Source of the DNA: Lachnospiraceae bacterium
GTDB taxonomy: Bacteria > Bacillota > Clostridia > Lachnospirales > Lachnospiraceae
Assembly: GCA_014804795.1 (NCBI GenBank)
Contig: JAAUZC010000042.1
Span: 1 to 64,000, forward strand
Direction: 5' to 3'
DNA length: 64,000 bases
The notes beneath the pieces are model-generated. The model made no database searches. It was not told where the DNA came from and saw only the letters and a program-made list of their open reading frames with translations. The position numbers were made by a program, and so were the translations under genes. Of the stretch, positions 45,749 to 55,256 are shown one piece after another; the stretch's first letter is position 1; every line of letters starts with the position of its first letter.

Positions 45749-48733
45749 ATGTTTAAGAAAATCAAAAAGTATCAGAGAAGCTTTTTAGTCGGCGTAATCG
45801 TTATCTGTATGGGAATCATCATGGCAGGCGGAATCCGCTATATTGTGACGCTTCGTCACAATCTGCAGAATAATGCGATTCAAAACGTTATGACTGTGAC
45901 AAAGCAGCAACAGCAGGCTTTTGATACATTTATTGCGGAGGATCAGAAGCGGCTGCACAGCTATGCGGAATATTTTGCCCAAGACAGCAGTGTAGAGGAT
46001 GTACCGCAGCAGATATTGATGCTAAACGAATCTGATGCAATCTATTCTGTGATGTGTCTTGATGATGGCTGGTTTTGCAGCAGCGTGACTGAAAAGATCC
46101 GGCAAGTGGAAGACGAGGAGAAGCTGGCCTATTATCACAGTCTTACCGGCAGCGGGGTGCGTGATTCCTTTATCGGGATATTCTCCGGTGATCCAAAGTT
46201 TGCCTACTATGAAACCTTTACTTTCTCCAACGGCCATAGGGGTCTGATTCAAAAAACTTACGAACGCGCCAAGGTTTCCGAGACATTCTCCCTTTCCTTT
46301 TACAACGATCAGGGATTGTCCCATGTTGTGAATGAGGACGGGGATATTCTGCTGAGACCCGCTGGCATCACGGAAAATCTGTATGACAATATTTTTGACG
46401 CGATCAGCGAAAGACACGGACAGCAGGAAAAAATCGATCATTTCAAGGAAGCGCTACACAATCGGGAGACAGGCAGCATGATCTTTTCAAGAGAAGGCGG
46501 CGAACTTGTCTATACCTATGTTCCGATGGAAAATGTGGAGGGATGGTATCTTGTTTCCGTTGTGTCGTTAAATACCATTAGGGCGGAAACCGATCAGATG
46601 CTGCAGAACTCTCAGATAACGCTGGGGATTCTTGTCCTTGTTCTGGTGGTCTGCGCTGTATTCATTCTGCTGATCTGGCGGACTCACAAGGAAATTGAAG
46701 GGAAGGAGCAGGAGGCCGAATATCAGACGCAGATGTTTGATGTTTTTGCCACCTATCTCTCCCGCAATACGGATGATGTGTATTTTATGTACGACCATGA
46801 GACGGAAGAACTCGAGTATGTCAGCCCCAACGTAGAGCGGGTGCTGGGCGTAGGGGCAGAAGGTGTGAAAGATTATTTCTGGGAGTCAGACCTGTCCGCT
46901 GACCCTGAGGGGACCGCGGTCTATTATGCTGAGGTGCAGGCTCTTACTCCCGGTAATTCGGCGAGATCCCGGTACACCGAGCGGATTAATCCAAAAACCG
47001 GTGAGCACAAGTATTTTCAGGAAAATGCCTACTGTACTAATATTCAGGGACGGAATAAGCGTGTAGCCTATCTCTCTGACAGGACCAGAGAGCGAAAGGA
47101 CCGGAACTCGCTTGCAGAGGCACTGCAGATGGCCGAGACCGCTAACGAAGCCAAGAGCGCTTTTTTGAGCAACGTCAGCCATGATATCCGTACCCCTATG
47201 AATGCTATTACCGGTTTTCTGTCCCTGATGCGGGACGAGGTGAACAATCCCGGCATAATGTTGGAGTACATACAGCGTATTGAAGCCGCAAGCCAGCATC
47301 TGTTGGGACTCATCAACGATGTACTGGACATGAATAAGATTGAAAGCGGCAGCACTACTCTGAGCATCTCCGAGATGAATCTGGCTGAGGTGATCGATGA
47401 AATCAATACGATCATTCGGTCTCAGGCCAAGGCGAAAGGCCAGACTTTCGATATTTTTGTGTCCCATCTGGTTTATGAGCATCTGCTGGGGGATAAAATG
47501 CGGATCAATCAGATTCTGATAAATCTGTTGTCCAACGCTGTAAAATATACCGGAGAGAACGGTAAGATCGAGATGAGAGTAGAGGAATTGCCCCAGGTGG
47601 TCAGTAATTACAGCCGTGTCCGTTTTACTGTCAGTGACAACGGGCTGGGTATGAGTGAGAGTTACCTGAAAGTGATTTTTGATCCTTTCACCCGGGAGGA
47701 AACGAAGACTGTCCGGGAAATCCAGGGAACAGGTCTGGGGATGGCCATCACCAAGAGACTGGTGGATTTGATGGGCGGCACGATCCATGTGGAGAGCGCG
47801 CCAGGCAAAGGGAGCAGTTTTACTGTAGAGCTGGAGCTGCGCATCCAGGAGAGGGCAGTACAGGAAGAAGACGCCGGATTTTGGGAGAAGTACGGTCTGA
47901 CCAGAATGATCGTGGCGGATGACGATGAGCAGGTCTGTCAGAATATCGTCAAAACCATGGCCAAGACGGGTGTGGTAACAGACTACGTCACAGATGGTAA
48001 GGCTGTTGTGCAGAAGATATGTTCCGCCAGAGAGGCAGGGAAGCCTTACGATCTGGTTTTGCTGGACTGGAAGATGCCAACCCTGGATGGATTGGAAGCC
48101 ACTCGTCTTATCCGGAAATATTATTCGGACAAGATTCCCGTTATTCTCCTTACCGCCTATGACTGGAGTGAAATTGAACAGGAGGCTATAGAGATTGGTA
48201 TAAATCACTATATGCCAAAACCTTTCTTTATGAGCAACTTTAAAGAGGCGATTCGGAGGGTTACAGGCAGTACGGAAAAGAAAGAAGAAAACCGGTCAGA
48301 TGTCTTTCAAAACAAGCATATTCTTGTGGTGGATGATATCGAAGTCAATCGGATTATTTTGACCAAGATTCTCAGCACGCTGGGTGCAAGCTGTGATACC
48401 GCCTCCAACGGGAAAGAGGCTGTGGAAAAGTTTGTATCGACCGAACCAGGCAAGTATGATCTGATTCTGATGGATGTGCAGATGACTGTGATGAACGGCT
48501 ACGATGCCACCAAGGCTATCCGCAGCAGTGATCATCCTCAGGCAGGGACGATACCAATCATCGCCATGACGGCCAATGCATTTGTGGATGATGTGCGGGA
48601 TGCTATTGAATCCGGTATGGACGGTCACATTGCCAAACCGGTTCAGCTCGACAACCTGAAGACCACGGTTGGGCAGGTACTGGACAAACGGGCAGAGCAG
48701 GCAAAAAATGAGAAAAGAAAAGATATGGAATGA
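45749..48733 (+). CDS. Hybrid sensor histidine kinase with two receiver domains
   Basis: A 994-residue membrane kinase. Helix 1 (about 13-32), an extracytoplasmic Cache-like sensor (about 35-285), helix 2 (about 290-312), a PAS domain (about 325-445), HisKA with His478 in SHDIRTP, HATPase (NLLSNAVKY, DNGLGM, GTGLGMAI), receiver 1 (ADDDE, Asp about 773 in LLDWKMP) and receiver 2 (VDDIEVN, Asp about 909 in LMDVQM). No Hpt domain or DNA-binding output is fused and no partner lies adjacent; a separate Hpt or effector is expected. The gene's 3' end abuts a broken MBL gene on the opposite strand. Confidence 0.92.
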   Translation: MFKKIKKYQRSFLVGVIVICMGIIMAGGIRYIVTLRHNLQNNAIQNVMTVTKQQQQAFDTFIAEDQKRLHSYAEYFAQDSSVEDVPQQILMLNESDAIYSVMCLDDGWFCSSVTEKIRQVEDEEKLAYYHSLTGSGVRDSFIGIFSGDPKFAYYETFTFSNGHRGLIQKTYERAKVSETFSLSFYNDQGLSHVVNEDGDILLRPAGITENLYDNIFDAISERHGQQEKIDHFKEALHNRETGSMIFSREGGELVYTYVPMENVEGWYLVSVVSLNTIRAETDQMLQNSQITLGILVLVLVVCAVFILLIWRTHKEIEGKEQEAEYQTQMFDVFATYLSRNTDDVYFMYDHETEELEYVSPNVERVLGVGAEGVKDYFWESDLSADPEGTAVYYAEVQALTPGNSARSRYTERINPKTGEHKYFQENAYCTNIQGRNKRVAYLSDRTRERKDRNSLAEALQMAETANEAKSAFLSNVSHDIRTPMNAITGFLSLMRDEVNNPGIMLEYIQRIEAASQHLLGLINDVLDMNKIESGSTTLSISEMNLAEVIDEINTIIRSQAKAKGQTFDIFVSHLVYEHLLGDKMRINQILINLLSNAVKYTGENGKIEMRVEELPQVVSNYSRVRFTVSDNGLGMSESYLKVIFDPFTREETKTVREIQGTGLGMAITKRLVDLMGGTIHVESAPGKGSSFTVELELRIQERAVQEEDAGFWEKYGLTRMIVADDDEQVCQNIVKTMAKTGVVTDYVTDGKAVVQKICSAREAGKPYDLVLLDWKMPTLDGLEATRLIRKYYSDKIPVILLTAYDWSEIEQEAIEIGINHYMPKPFFMSNFKEAIRRVTGSTEKKEENRSDVFQNKHILVVDDIEVNRIILTKILSTLGASCDTASNGKEAVEKFVSTEPGKYDLILMDVQMTVMNGYDATKAIRSSDHPQAGTIPIIAMTANAFVDDVRDAIESGMDGHIAKPVQLDNLKTTVGQVLDKRAEQAKNEKRKDME

Positions 48734-48749
48734 AGCGTACGACAGGGAT

Positions 48750-49122
48750 ACTGCCTGCAAAGGTATGTTGCAAAATTCAAATTCATAACTGCCTTTATTG
48801 TCTCATATAATTCTGTTATCGCCAGAGAACCATAGTTAAATAGCCATAAACATTCATTTAAAGCATCGCCGGCAATCAGAATTTTTTCTTCCGGTATCAT
48901 AAATCCGATAGAGCCTTTCGTATGGCCGGCCAAAGGAACTATTATGATATTTATATTGCCAAGCGAAATGCTCTGACCGGGGCGTATTTCTTTTAAAGTA
49001 TACGTCTCCGGTTTTTCCGATTCAAAATGTCGGATTACGTCCCATTCTTCGCGGAGAGCATAAACGGTATGAAATCAGACATTTTCGCGTATTTTGGTGT
49101 AATTATAGATACTGTTTTTCAA
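48750..49122 (-). pseudogene. MBL-fold hydrolase fragment
   Basis: On the minus strand a frame reads REEWDVIRHFESEKPE, LAGHTKGSIGFMIPEEKILIAGDAL and onward to NFATYLC, matching the C-terminal half of MBL-fold hydrolases (GHTKGS and AGDAL motifs). A TGA interrupts it just before FHTVYAL, the N-terminal half with the HxHxDH motif is absent, and the end runs into the hybrid kinase gene. A truncated, inactive gene. Confidence 0.75.
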
Positions 49123-49185
49123 ATCAATTACCTCCGCAGTTTACAATTGTGGGCGGATACTTTTCATTGTATTGTAAAGTAAGCG

Positions 49186-49680
49186 TTAAAAATTTTGTCT
49201 CGACATATAAGAATTATGGTATCTGACATCTTGTGTCACATCCTCCGAAAACCAGTCCGGCATACGGAAAGCGCGGGCGGCCTCTTCGTTTGGAAATTCC
49301 ACTTCTGCGAGCAAAAGCGGAGCAAAAGGAGGCGCAAATTCGTCCAATTCGATGGTGAGAGGTGTATCGCCTAAAAGTGACAGGCATTCCGGGTTGATTT
49401 CTTCCTTTGCCAAAGGTATCAGATACCGTTTTTTAGAAATGACATTACCGTCAGTTTTTGGCAGCAGGTGTTCATAAGCTTCTTTATGAAGAGGAAGGTT
49501 ATATTCTTCCCGGCTCATCATGCCGCTTCCCTTGTAAGTCATGTAATAGTCCTCATTCTGTCTGCGGATGCGGACTACAGGATCTGTGCACAGGTAGGCC
49601 TGCTCAATGATATAGCAGGAATAACTGTCCAGATTTTCAGGTACATGTTTTAATAAAAATTTGCGTTCTATTTCCATCAT
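49186..49680 (-). CDS. CYTH domain protein
   Basis: A 164-residue protein of the CYTH/triphosphate tunnel metalloenzyme fold. The ExExK signature appears at the start (MEIERKFL); the barrel's charged residues follow (VRIRRQNEDYYMTYKG, TIELDEF, LAEVEFP). Such proteins hydrolyse inorganic triphosphate or nucleotides; the substrate here is unknown. Start at the ATGATG 49680, 4 bases after AAGGAG. Confidence 0.88.
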   Translation of the reverse strand: MMEIERKFLLKHVPENLDSYSCYIIEQAYLCTDPVVRIRRQNEDYYMTYKGSGMMSREEYNLPLHKEAYEHLLPKTDGNVISKKRYLIPLAKEEINPECLSLLGDTPLTIELDEFAPPFAPLLLAEVEFPNEEAARAFRMPDWFSEDVTQDVRYHNSYMSRQNF

Positions 49681-49781
49681 GAAACTCCTTTCTGCCACTC
49701 TGCTATCAGTATAACATATATCAGCTTTAAAATGTAAAAGTTGTTTTTCATATAATTTACAAAATTTTCACATCTGGTTCA

Positions 49782-49810
49782 TTGGATAAAATCTCATAAA
49801 ATGATACACT
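49782..49810 (+). promoter_or_regulatory. Promoter of the DJ-1 family gene
   Basis: TTGGAT (49782-49787), 17-base spacer, TACACT (49805-49810). Confidence 0.6.
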
Positions 49811-49853
49811 AAATGTATGAGAAAATAAAACAGTATAAAGTGAGGATACAGCA

Positions 49854-50405
49854 ATGAACGATATTTGTGTATTTTTTGGCGAGGGGTATGAGGAGATAGA
49901 AGCGCTCACTGTTGTGGACATTTTGAGGCGGGCATCGATTCCCGTAAAAATGGTATCTATTACAGGCGAAAGAGAAGTGACAAGCTCCCATCAGGTCACA
50001 GTGAAAATGGACTGTCTGTTATCGGAAGTGGACTTCGATAAGGTGGAGATGATCGTGCTGCCGGGCGGTATGCCGGGAACGAAAAATCTGGAGGCGTGTG
50101 AACCGCTGATGGAACAGGTGGACGCTTTTGTAAAAGAAGATCGCCCTGTCAGCGCTATCTGTGCGGCACCGAGTATTCTGGGGCACAGAGGACATCTGAA
50201 AGGCCGGGCTGCATGCTGTTTTCCGTCTTTTGAGGATCATCTGGAGGGCGCAGAAGTGTTGAAAGAGCCCAGTGTTATATCAGGAAATATTACAACCGGA
50301 CGCGGTATGGGGGTGGCAATTCCCTTTGCACTTTCCATTTTAGAGCGGTATCAGGGAAGGGAAGCGGCGCAGGCAATGGCGGAAAACATCATATATGAAA
50401 AATAA
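49854..50405 (+). CDS. DJ-1/PfpI family protein
   Basis: A 183-residue protein of the DJ-1 fold. The acid residue is in FFGEGYEEIEA, and the nucleophile Cys in the elbow SAICAAPSILG near 101-110. Members act as deglycases, chaperones or redox sensors; which applies is not clear. Followed 30 bases later by a CBS protein. Confidence 0.9.
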   Translation: MNDICVFFGEGYEEIEALTVVDILRRASIPVKMVSITGEREVTSSHQVTVKMDCLLSEVDFDKVEMIVLPGGMPGTKNLEACEPLMEQVDAFVKEDRPVSAICAAPSILGHRGHLKGRAACCFPSFEDHLEGAEVLKEPSVISGNITTGRGMGVAIPFALSILERYQGREAAQAMAENIIYEK

Positions 50406-50434
50406 GATCAGGAAGCAGAACAGGACAGGAGAGT

Positions 50435-50845
50435 ATGAATATATTATTTTTTTTAAAGCCTAAAGGTGAATGTGTATATGTATATGAGGATGATCCATTT
50501 CGACAGGTGCTGGAGGTAATGGAAAAGCACAGGTATTCCTCTATTCCAATGATTTCAAGAACAACAGGAGCCTATAAAGGAACGATTACAGAAGGCGATC
50601 TGCTCTGGTATGTGAAAAATCATTGTGATTTGAATTTACATAATGCAGAAGATATCCGCATTAAGGAAATTAAGCGGCACCGGGATAATCAGCCGGTGAG
50701 TGCGGGCGCAAAGATGGAAGATCTCATATCCAAAGTTGTGCAGCAGAACTTTGTGCCTGTGATTGACGGGCAGAAATGTTTTATCGGCATTATCACAAGA
50801 AAAAATGTCATTGAATATTTAAGTGAAAAAACGGAGAAGAAATAA
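50435..50845 (+). CDS. CBS-domain protein
   Basis: A 136-residue protein made of two CBS motifs (about 15-65 and 80-132), a module that binds adenosine nucleotides. No other domain. The gene begins 30 bases after the DJ-1 gene, so they are likely cotranscribed. Role unknown, probably nucleotide sensing. Confidence 0.85.
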   Translation: MNILFFLKPKGECVYVYEDDPFRQVLEVMEKHRYSSIPMISRTTGAYKGTITEGDLLWYVKNHCDLNLHNAEDIRIKEIKRHRDNQPVSAGAKMEDLISKVVQQNFVPVIDGQKCFIGIITRKNVIEYLSEKTEKK

Positions 50846-50896
50846 TACCATACATTACCAACATATTTTGAAGAGGGCTGTCAATAATAACTACAG

Positions 50897-50917
50897 GATA
50901 AGTCGCAAGGACTTATC
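50897..50917. other. Perfect hairpin upstream of the SASP gene
   Basis: GATAAGTC-GCAAG-GACTTATC, an 8-bp perfect stem in the 5' region of the spore protein gene; could lie in the mRNA leader and add stability. Confidence 0.45.
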
Positions 50918-50960
50918 TGCAAACTGAAAAACAGTACGAAAAGTATGGAGGTATGAAAAA

Positions 50961-51164
50961 ATGGCTAATAGCAAAAATTCTTCTACAATGGCAGTACCTG
51001 AAGCAAAGGCTGCTATGGATCGTTTCAAAACTGAAGTTGCATCTGAGATGGGTATCAACCTGAAAGAGGGATATAACGGCGACTTAACTTCTCGTGAAGC
51101 TGGTTCCATCGGTGGCGAAATGGTTAAGAGAATGGTAAAGAACTACGAGCAGAACCTGAAATAA
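50961..51164 (+). CDS. Alpha/beta-type small acid-soluble spore protein
   Basis: A 67-residue DNA-binding protein that saturates the spore chromosome and protects it. The germination-protease site region FKTEVASEMGI and the C-terminal GSIGGEMVKRMV motif are diagnostic. Indicates a spore-forming host. GGAGG precedes the ATG. Expected sigma-G control; I could not identify a clear sigma-G promoter. Confidence 0.95.
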   Translation: MANSKNSSTMAVPEAKAAMDRFKTEVASEMGINLKEGYNGDLTSREAGSIGGEMVKRMVKNYEQNLK

Positions 51165-51190
51165 GTGTTCGGCACAGTTAAAAAATGATG

Positions 51191-51231
51191 AAAAGAGGGT
51201 CATTTCACAATGTGAGATGGCTCTTTTTTCG
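51191..51231 (+). terminator. Terminator after the SASP gene
   Basis: AAAAGAG/CTCTTTT with an inner CAT.TCAC/GTGA.ATG stem, followed by TT. Confidence 0.78.
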
Positions 51232-51313
51232 GAAAAAATGATTGTTTACCATACGAAATTAGTATTAAAACGGATAAACGCCGAAAAACAAAGTCCGGAG
51301 AAGCGCATAATAC

Positions 51314-51343
51314 TTGAAAACAAGTGCCCGAATGTGGTATTTT
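51314..51343 (+). promoter_or_regulatory. Promoter of deoB
   Basis: TTGAAA (51314-51319), 18-base spacer, TATTTT (51338-51343). Confidence 0.5.
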
Positions 51344-51374
51344 GATAGAAAAGTAATCAATTTGGAGGTAGAGG

Positions 51375-52562
51375 ATGAACTATAAACGCATTTTTGTGAT
51401 CGTGATCGATTCGCTTGGGGTGGGAGAGATGCCGGACAGCCCAAAGTTTGGAGACATCGGCGTTAATACGCTTGGACATATTTCAGAAGCTGTAGATACG
51501 TTTCACATTCCGAATTTACAGAAGCTTGGCCTTGCGAATCTGACGCCTTTAAAACAGGTGGAGGCTTTGGAGAAACCTCTCGGATATCAGGCGATATTGA
51601 AAGAGACAAGCAACGGAAAGGATACAATGACCGGACACTGGGAGATGATGGGAGTGGAGACAAAGACTCCGTTCCAGACATTTACAGAGCATGGTTTTCC
51701 GCAGGATTTGATAGACGAACTGGAAAAGCGGACCGGACATAAGATAATCGGAAATAAGAGTGCCAGCGGGACTGAGATCATAGAGGAGCTTGGAGAAGAA
51801 GAGATTGCGACGGGCCACATGATCGTGTATACATCAGCGGATTCCGTACTGCAGATCTGCGGACAGGAAGAAACATTTGATTTAAAGGAATTATACCGCT
51901 GCTGCGAGATCGCAAGAGAATTGACGTTACAGGAAAAATGGAGAGTGGGACGTGTTATTGCAAGGCCTTATATCGGAAAGAAGAAGGGCGAATTTGAGCG
52001 TACCAGCAATCGGCATGATTATGCGCTGAAGCCGCCTCATGATACGGTGATGAATGCTCTGAAAGATAAAGGGTTTGATGTGATCTCTGTGGGAAAGATT
52101 GTGGATATTTTTGACGGAGAGGGTATTACGGAGGCTCATAAATCCAAATCTTCCGTACATGGTATGGAGCAGACGATAGAGTTGACAGAGAAAGATTTTG
52201 AAGGGCTCTGCTTTGTAAATCTTGTGGATTTTGACGCAAAGTGGGGACACAGGAGAAACCCGCAGGGATATCGGGACGAACTGGAGCGGTTTGATGAGAA
52301 GCTGGGGATTTTCTTAGAGAAGCTGAGCGAAGATGATCTTTTGATCATCACTGCAGATCACGGCACGGATCCCACCTATACGGGAACGGATCATACGAGG
52401 GAGAAAGTACCGTTTCTTGCCTACGCAAAATCCATGAGCGGAAGCGGAAGACTGCCGGAACAGGAAACTTTTGCGGTGATAGGCGCTACGGTTGCCGACA
52501 ATTTCGGAGTGGAGATGCCGAAAGAGGCAATCGGGGAGTCTATGCTGCATTATTTGAATTGA
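51375..52562 (+). CDS. deoB: Phosphopentomutase
   Basis: A 395-residue alkaline-phosphatase-superfamily enzyme that interconverts ribose/deoxyribose 1- and 5-phosphate for nucleoside salvage. Metal motif [13 protein letters not shown] at the start; the phosphorylatable Thr in [11 protein letters not shown]; late ligands in ITADHGTDP and [15 protein letters not shown] precedes the ATG. Stands alone. Confidence 0.95.
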   Translation: MNYKRIFVIVIDSLGVGEMPDSPKFGDIGVNTLGHISEAVDTFHIPNLQKLGLANLTPLKQVEALEKPLGYQAILKETSNGKDTMTGHWEMMGVETKTPFQTFTEHGFPQDLIDELEKRTGHKIIGNKSASGTEIIEELGEEEIATGHMIVYTSADSVLQICGQEETFDLKELYRCCEIARELTLQEKWRVGRVIARPYIGKKKGEFERTSNRHDYALKPPHDTVMNALKDKGFDVISVGKIVDIFDGEGITEAHKSKSSVHGMEQTIELTEKDFEGLCFVNLVDFDAKWGHRRNPQGYRDELERFDEKLGIFLEKLSEDDLLIITADHGTDPTYTGTDHTREKVPFLAYAKSMSGSGRLPEQETFAVIGATVADNFGVEMPKEAIGESMLHYLN

Positions 52563-52601
52563 TGCGGGAATGTCAGGAGAGTTGAAATGCAGGCAGATCG
52601 G

Positions 52602-52640
52602 GAGAAGATGGATCTTTCCGAGTTGAAATCTTCTCCCGTT
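52602..52640. other. Hairpin after deoB
   Basis: GGGAGAAGAT pairs perfectly with ATCTTCTCCC across an 18-base loop. No clear T-run follows, so only a possible transcript end for deoB. The rest of the 52563-52896 gap holds the fragment below and no other gene. Confidence 0.5.
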
Positions 52641-52755
52641 AAACATGATATACACTCATCAGTTCTGCCATGATATAAATGCCCCTCGGTTTTGAAATAT
52701 CAAAGGTGATCCAGCATCGGTTTTCATACCGGGGGTTGGTTTCAAATAACTGCCC
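52639..52755 (-). pseudogene. Possible coding fragment (C-terminal remnant)
   Basis: Thirty-eight codons on the minus strand end at TAA 52641-52639, with a protein-like string (FETNPRYENRCWITFDISKP then GIYIMAEL), bounded by an upstream TGA and with no start or RBS. It reads like the end of a lost gene. Family not recognised. Confidence 0.3.
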
Positions 52756-52896
52756 TCAGAGGGCAAAGCCATATATAAGTAAACGGTATCAAACAAAATA
52801 ATTGCAAAGCTCAGAGCTGTTTTGTCTACGGTATGCAGAGAGCATATTTAGTTTCTGATGGTTAAGGCAGGAACTGCTTCGAGATTGCGCACTATT

Positions 52897-53907
52897 TTAC
52901 AGCAGATTCACTCCACGTTCTTCCATCAACTTCACCGTTTCCTCCGGCCATATGGAACTCTGGACTTCTCCGATATGGGCTTTCCGTAAGAAAAACATAC
53001 AGATTCTGGATTGGCCGATACCGCCGCCTATCGTATAAGGAAGCTCCTTTTCCAGAATGGCTTTCTGGAAGGGAAGCTCAGCGCGCTCCTCACAGCCCGC
53101 CTTATGCAGCTGTTCTTTCAGAGAATCCTCATCCACGCGGATACCCATAGAGGAGAGTTCCAGTGCGATATCCAGAACGGGATAGTAAACGATGATATCC
53201 GCATTTAATGCCCAGTCGTCATAGTCCGGTGCTCTGCCGTCATGGCGTTCACCGGAAGCAAGCTTATCACCGATCTGCATCAGGCAGACGGCTCCCTTTT
53301 CTTTTGTAATATAGTATTCGCGCTGCTTGGGTGCAGCGTCCGGATACATGTCTTCCAGTTCCTGTGTTGTGATGAAGAAAATATCTTTTGGCAGAATTTC
53401 CGTGATGTAATCATATTGTATTGCCATGTATTTCTCTGTTTTGCAGAGCACGCGGTAGACATCCCGTACAACATTTTTCAGGGTATCTAAATTACGTTCA
53501 TCCCCCGCAATGATTCTTTCCCAGTCCCATTGGTCTACAAAAATGGAATGGATGTTGTCGGTTTCTTCATCCCGGCGGATCGCGTTCATATCCGTATAGA
53601 GTCCCTCTCCATAATGGAAACCATATTTTTTCAGTGCGTAACGTTTCCATTTGGCGAGCGACTGTACAACCTCCGCCTTTCGCTCATCCTGCTCTTTTAT
53701 TGTAAAACCGACGGGGCGCTCGTAGCCGTTTAAGTTGTCGTTCAGGCCGGATTCAGGTGTAACAAACAAAGGCGCCGAAACTCTGTGCAGGTGGAGCCTT
53801 TCTGTTAAAAGATTTTGAAAACAGTCTTTGACCAGTTTGATCGCAACCTGTGTGTCGTGAAGATTTAAGGAGGACCGGTAATCCTCCGGTATGATAGTAT
53901 TGCTCAT
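52897..53907 (-). CDS. asnA: Aspartate--ammonia ligase
   Basis: A 336-residue class II-aaRS-like synthetase making asparagine from aspartate, ammonia and ATP. RVSAPLFVTPESGLNDNLNG, FVDQWDWE, YITEKGA-type ITKEKGAVCLMQIGDKL and the C-terminal GGGIGQSRICMFFL are typical. ATG 53907 (MSNTIIPEDY) follows AAAGGA; the frame extends further upstream but into promoter sequence. Confidence 0.95.
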   Translation of the reverse strand: MSNTIIPEDYRSSLNLHDTQVAIKLVKDCFQNLLTERLHLHRVSAPLFVTPESGLNDNLNGYERPVGFTIKEQDERKAEVVQSLAKWKRYALKKYGFHYGEGLYTDMNAIRRDEETDNIHSIFVDQWDWERIIAGDERNLDTLKNVVRDVYRVLCKTEKYMAIQYDYITEILPKDIFFITTQELEDMYPDAAPKQREYYITKEKGAVCLMQIGDKLASGERHDGRAPDYDDWALNADIIVYYPVLDIALELSSMGIRVDEDSLKEQLHKAGCEERAELPFQKAILEKELPYTIGGGIGQSRICMFFLRKAHIGEVQSSIWPEETVKLMEERGVNLL

Positions 53908-53941
53908 AATGTATCCTTTCTTTAATTGTAATATCATTAAT

Positions 53942-53970
53942 ATTAAACTCCATTTTCTATATATATGCAA
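53942..53970 (-). promoter_or_regulatory. Promoter of asnA
   Basis: On the minus strand TTGCAT (53970-53965), 17-base spacer, TTTAAT (53947-53942). Confidence 0.6.
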
Positions 53971-54083
53971 GAAAAATGTGAGGTACAATGATTTTTGTGA
54001 CGTTGTTGTGGAATGCGCGAATTAATACTTGTAAAATAGTTATGATACTGATATCGAAGTGGAACTGTCAGGAAGACCGGAGA

Positions 54084-54117
54084 CGGAAAAGGAGTTCAGG
54101 GTATCACCCGAACTCCG
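54084..54117 (-). terminator. Terminator of the two-component operon
   Basis: On the minus strand GGAGTTC.GGG / CCC.GAACTCC followed by TTTTCC; the left arm covers the last codons of the kinase gene. Confidence 0.75.
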
Positions 54118-55252
54118 GCAGTTTCACCTGGAATGCTTTTGTATACCCTTCTCCAAACCTGTCATTCAAAAATAATCTGCCGCCGTGCATTTCAATGATC
54201 TTAGCGGTAATGCTGAGCCCCAGTCCGTTCCCTTCCTTTGTGCTGCGTGCGGAGTCTTCTCTGGAAAAGGGCTCAAAAATGCGCTCTGCAAAGTCAGGAT
54301 CAATGGGCTTGCCGTCATCGGCCACTGTAAGAACATACTCTTTCAGCCGTACCAACACTTTTCCCTTTTCTTTCCCATATCGCAGCGCATTGGTCAGCAG
54401 ATTGGTAACGGCCCGTCTCATTTGAACAAAGTCCATTTCAAGGGGAACAGAATCTTCCGGAATATCTATCGTAAGCGTGATCTGTTTTTCTTCAAAATCC
54501 GTATAGTGGGCGGCGACAGTTTCCCGCAGAAGTTCTGCAAGGTTTCCCGTCTTTTTGTGCAGGACATAGCCCTCGCTGTCCAGTTTCACATATTCAAACA
54601 GCAGGGAGGTCAGTTCATCAATGCGCATGGCTTTTCCATAAATGGCATCCAGATAGCTTTTCCGCCTATCTTCCTGTGCGACGCCTTCTGATAAAGCCTT
54701 GCTGTAGCCGCAGATCGTGGTGATGGGTGTCTTAATATCATGGGCAATATCCGATAAAAGAAGATTTCTTTTCCGCTCAAAGGACAGTTGTCTTTCTTTC
54801 TCTTCTTCTAACAGTTCGTCAACTTTTTTCGTCAACACCTTATAATACCAGAGAGCGCCTGCAATATAAGGGAGAAGGCTCAACCCCAGTAAAAACAGGA
54901 GCAGAAGAAAAAACATGGCAGTAAGCAGGAAGGTCCACTGTCCCTGGTAAAGGGGAGAACTTACCTGCAGCCGTATACCGGTTCCTGTGATGCCGGTGAA
55001 TATATTCTGTAAATATTCCGCAATGCCCCCCGGCAGTAAAGATACCAGATAATAAAACACTACCTGTACCATAAGAATAAACAGATTACCGCTGCCGGAG
55101 ACAGTGATCTGCTGCATTTCAAATATACTGGTCAAACTGGGCAGTATGATCTGGCGGTATAAAATGCCGAGAAATTCTTCGCTGAGATAAATGCCAAACA
55201 GGACGACCAAAAACTTTTGTATCAGGAACCATTTCAGTGATTTTTTTTGCAT
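54104..55252 (-). CDS. Two-component sensor histidine kinase
   Basis: A 382-residue membrane kinase: two transmembrane segments (about 10-30 and 120-150) around an outer loop, HisKA with the phosphorylated His in SDIAHDIKTPIT, and HATPase (NLLTNALRYG, ADDGKPI, GNGLGLSI). Start at ATG 55252 (MQKKSLKWF), 4 bases after the response regulator stop and with GAGGA upstream; ATG 55270 is an alternative. Partner of the preceding regulator. Confidence 0.9.
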   Translation of the reverse strand: MQKKSLKWFLIQKFLVVLFGIYLSEEFLGILYRQIILPSLTSIFEMQQITVSGSGNLFILMVQVVFYYLVSLLPGGIAEYLQNIFTGITGTGIRLQVSSPLYQGQWTFLLTAMFFLLLLFLLGLSLLPYIAGALWYYKVLTKKVDELLEEEKERQLSFERKRNLLLSDIAHDIKTPITTICGYSKALSEGVAQEDRRKSYLDAIYGKAMRIDELTSLLFEYVKLDSEGYVLHKKTGNLAELLRETVAAHYTDFEEKQITLTIDIPEDSVPLEMDFVQMRRAVTNLLTNALRYGKEKGKVLVRLKEYVLTVADDGKPIDPDFAERIFEPFSREDSARSTKEGNGLGLSITAKIIEMHGGRLFLNDRFGEGYTKAFQVKLPEFG

Positions 55253-55256
55253 GACA

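Noticed and set aside
46886..48208. 440-codon open frame on the minus strand
   Set aside because: Fully antisense to the hybrid kinase, whose motifs are all in the plus frame.
49069..49077. TGA in the MBL fragment as a selenocysteine codon
   Set aside because: The gene is truncated at both ends and no SECIS-like hairpin follows at once; a plain stop in a pseudogene is simpler.
50846..50960. Sigma-G promoter before the SASP gene
   Set aside because: A CATACAT string exists, but no matching -35 element at 17-18 bases; not listed.
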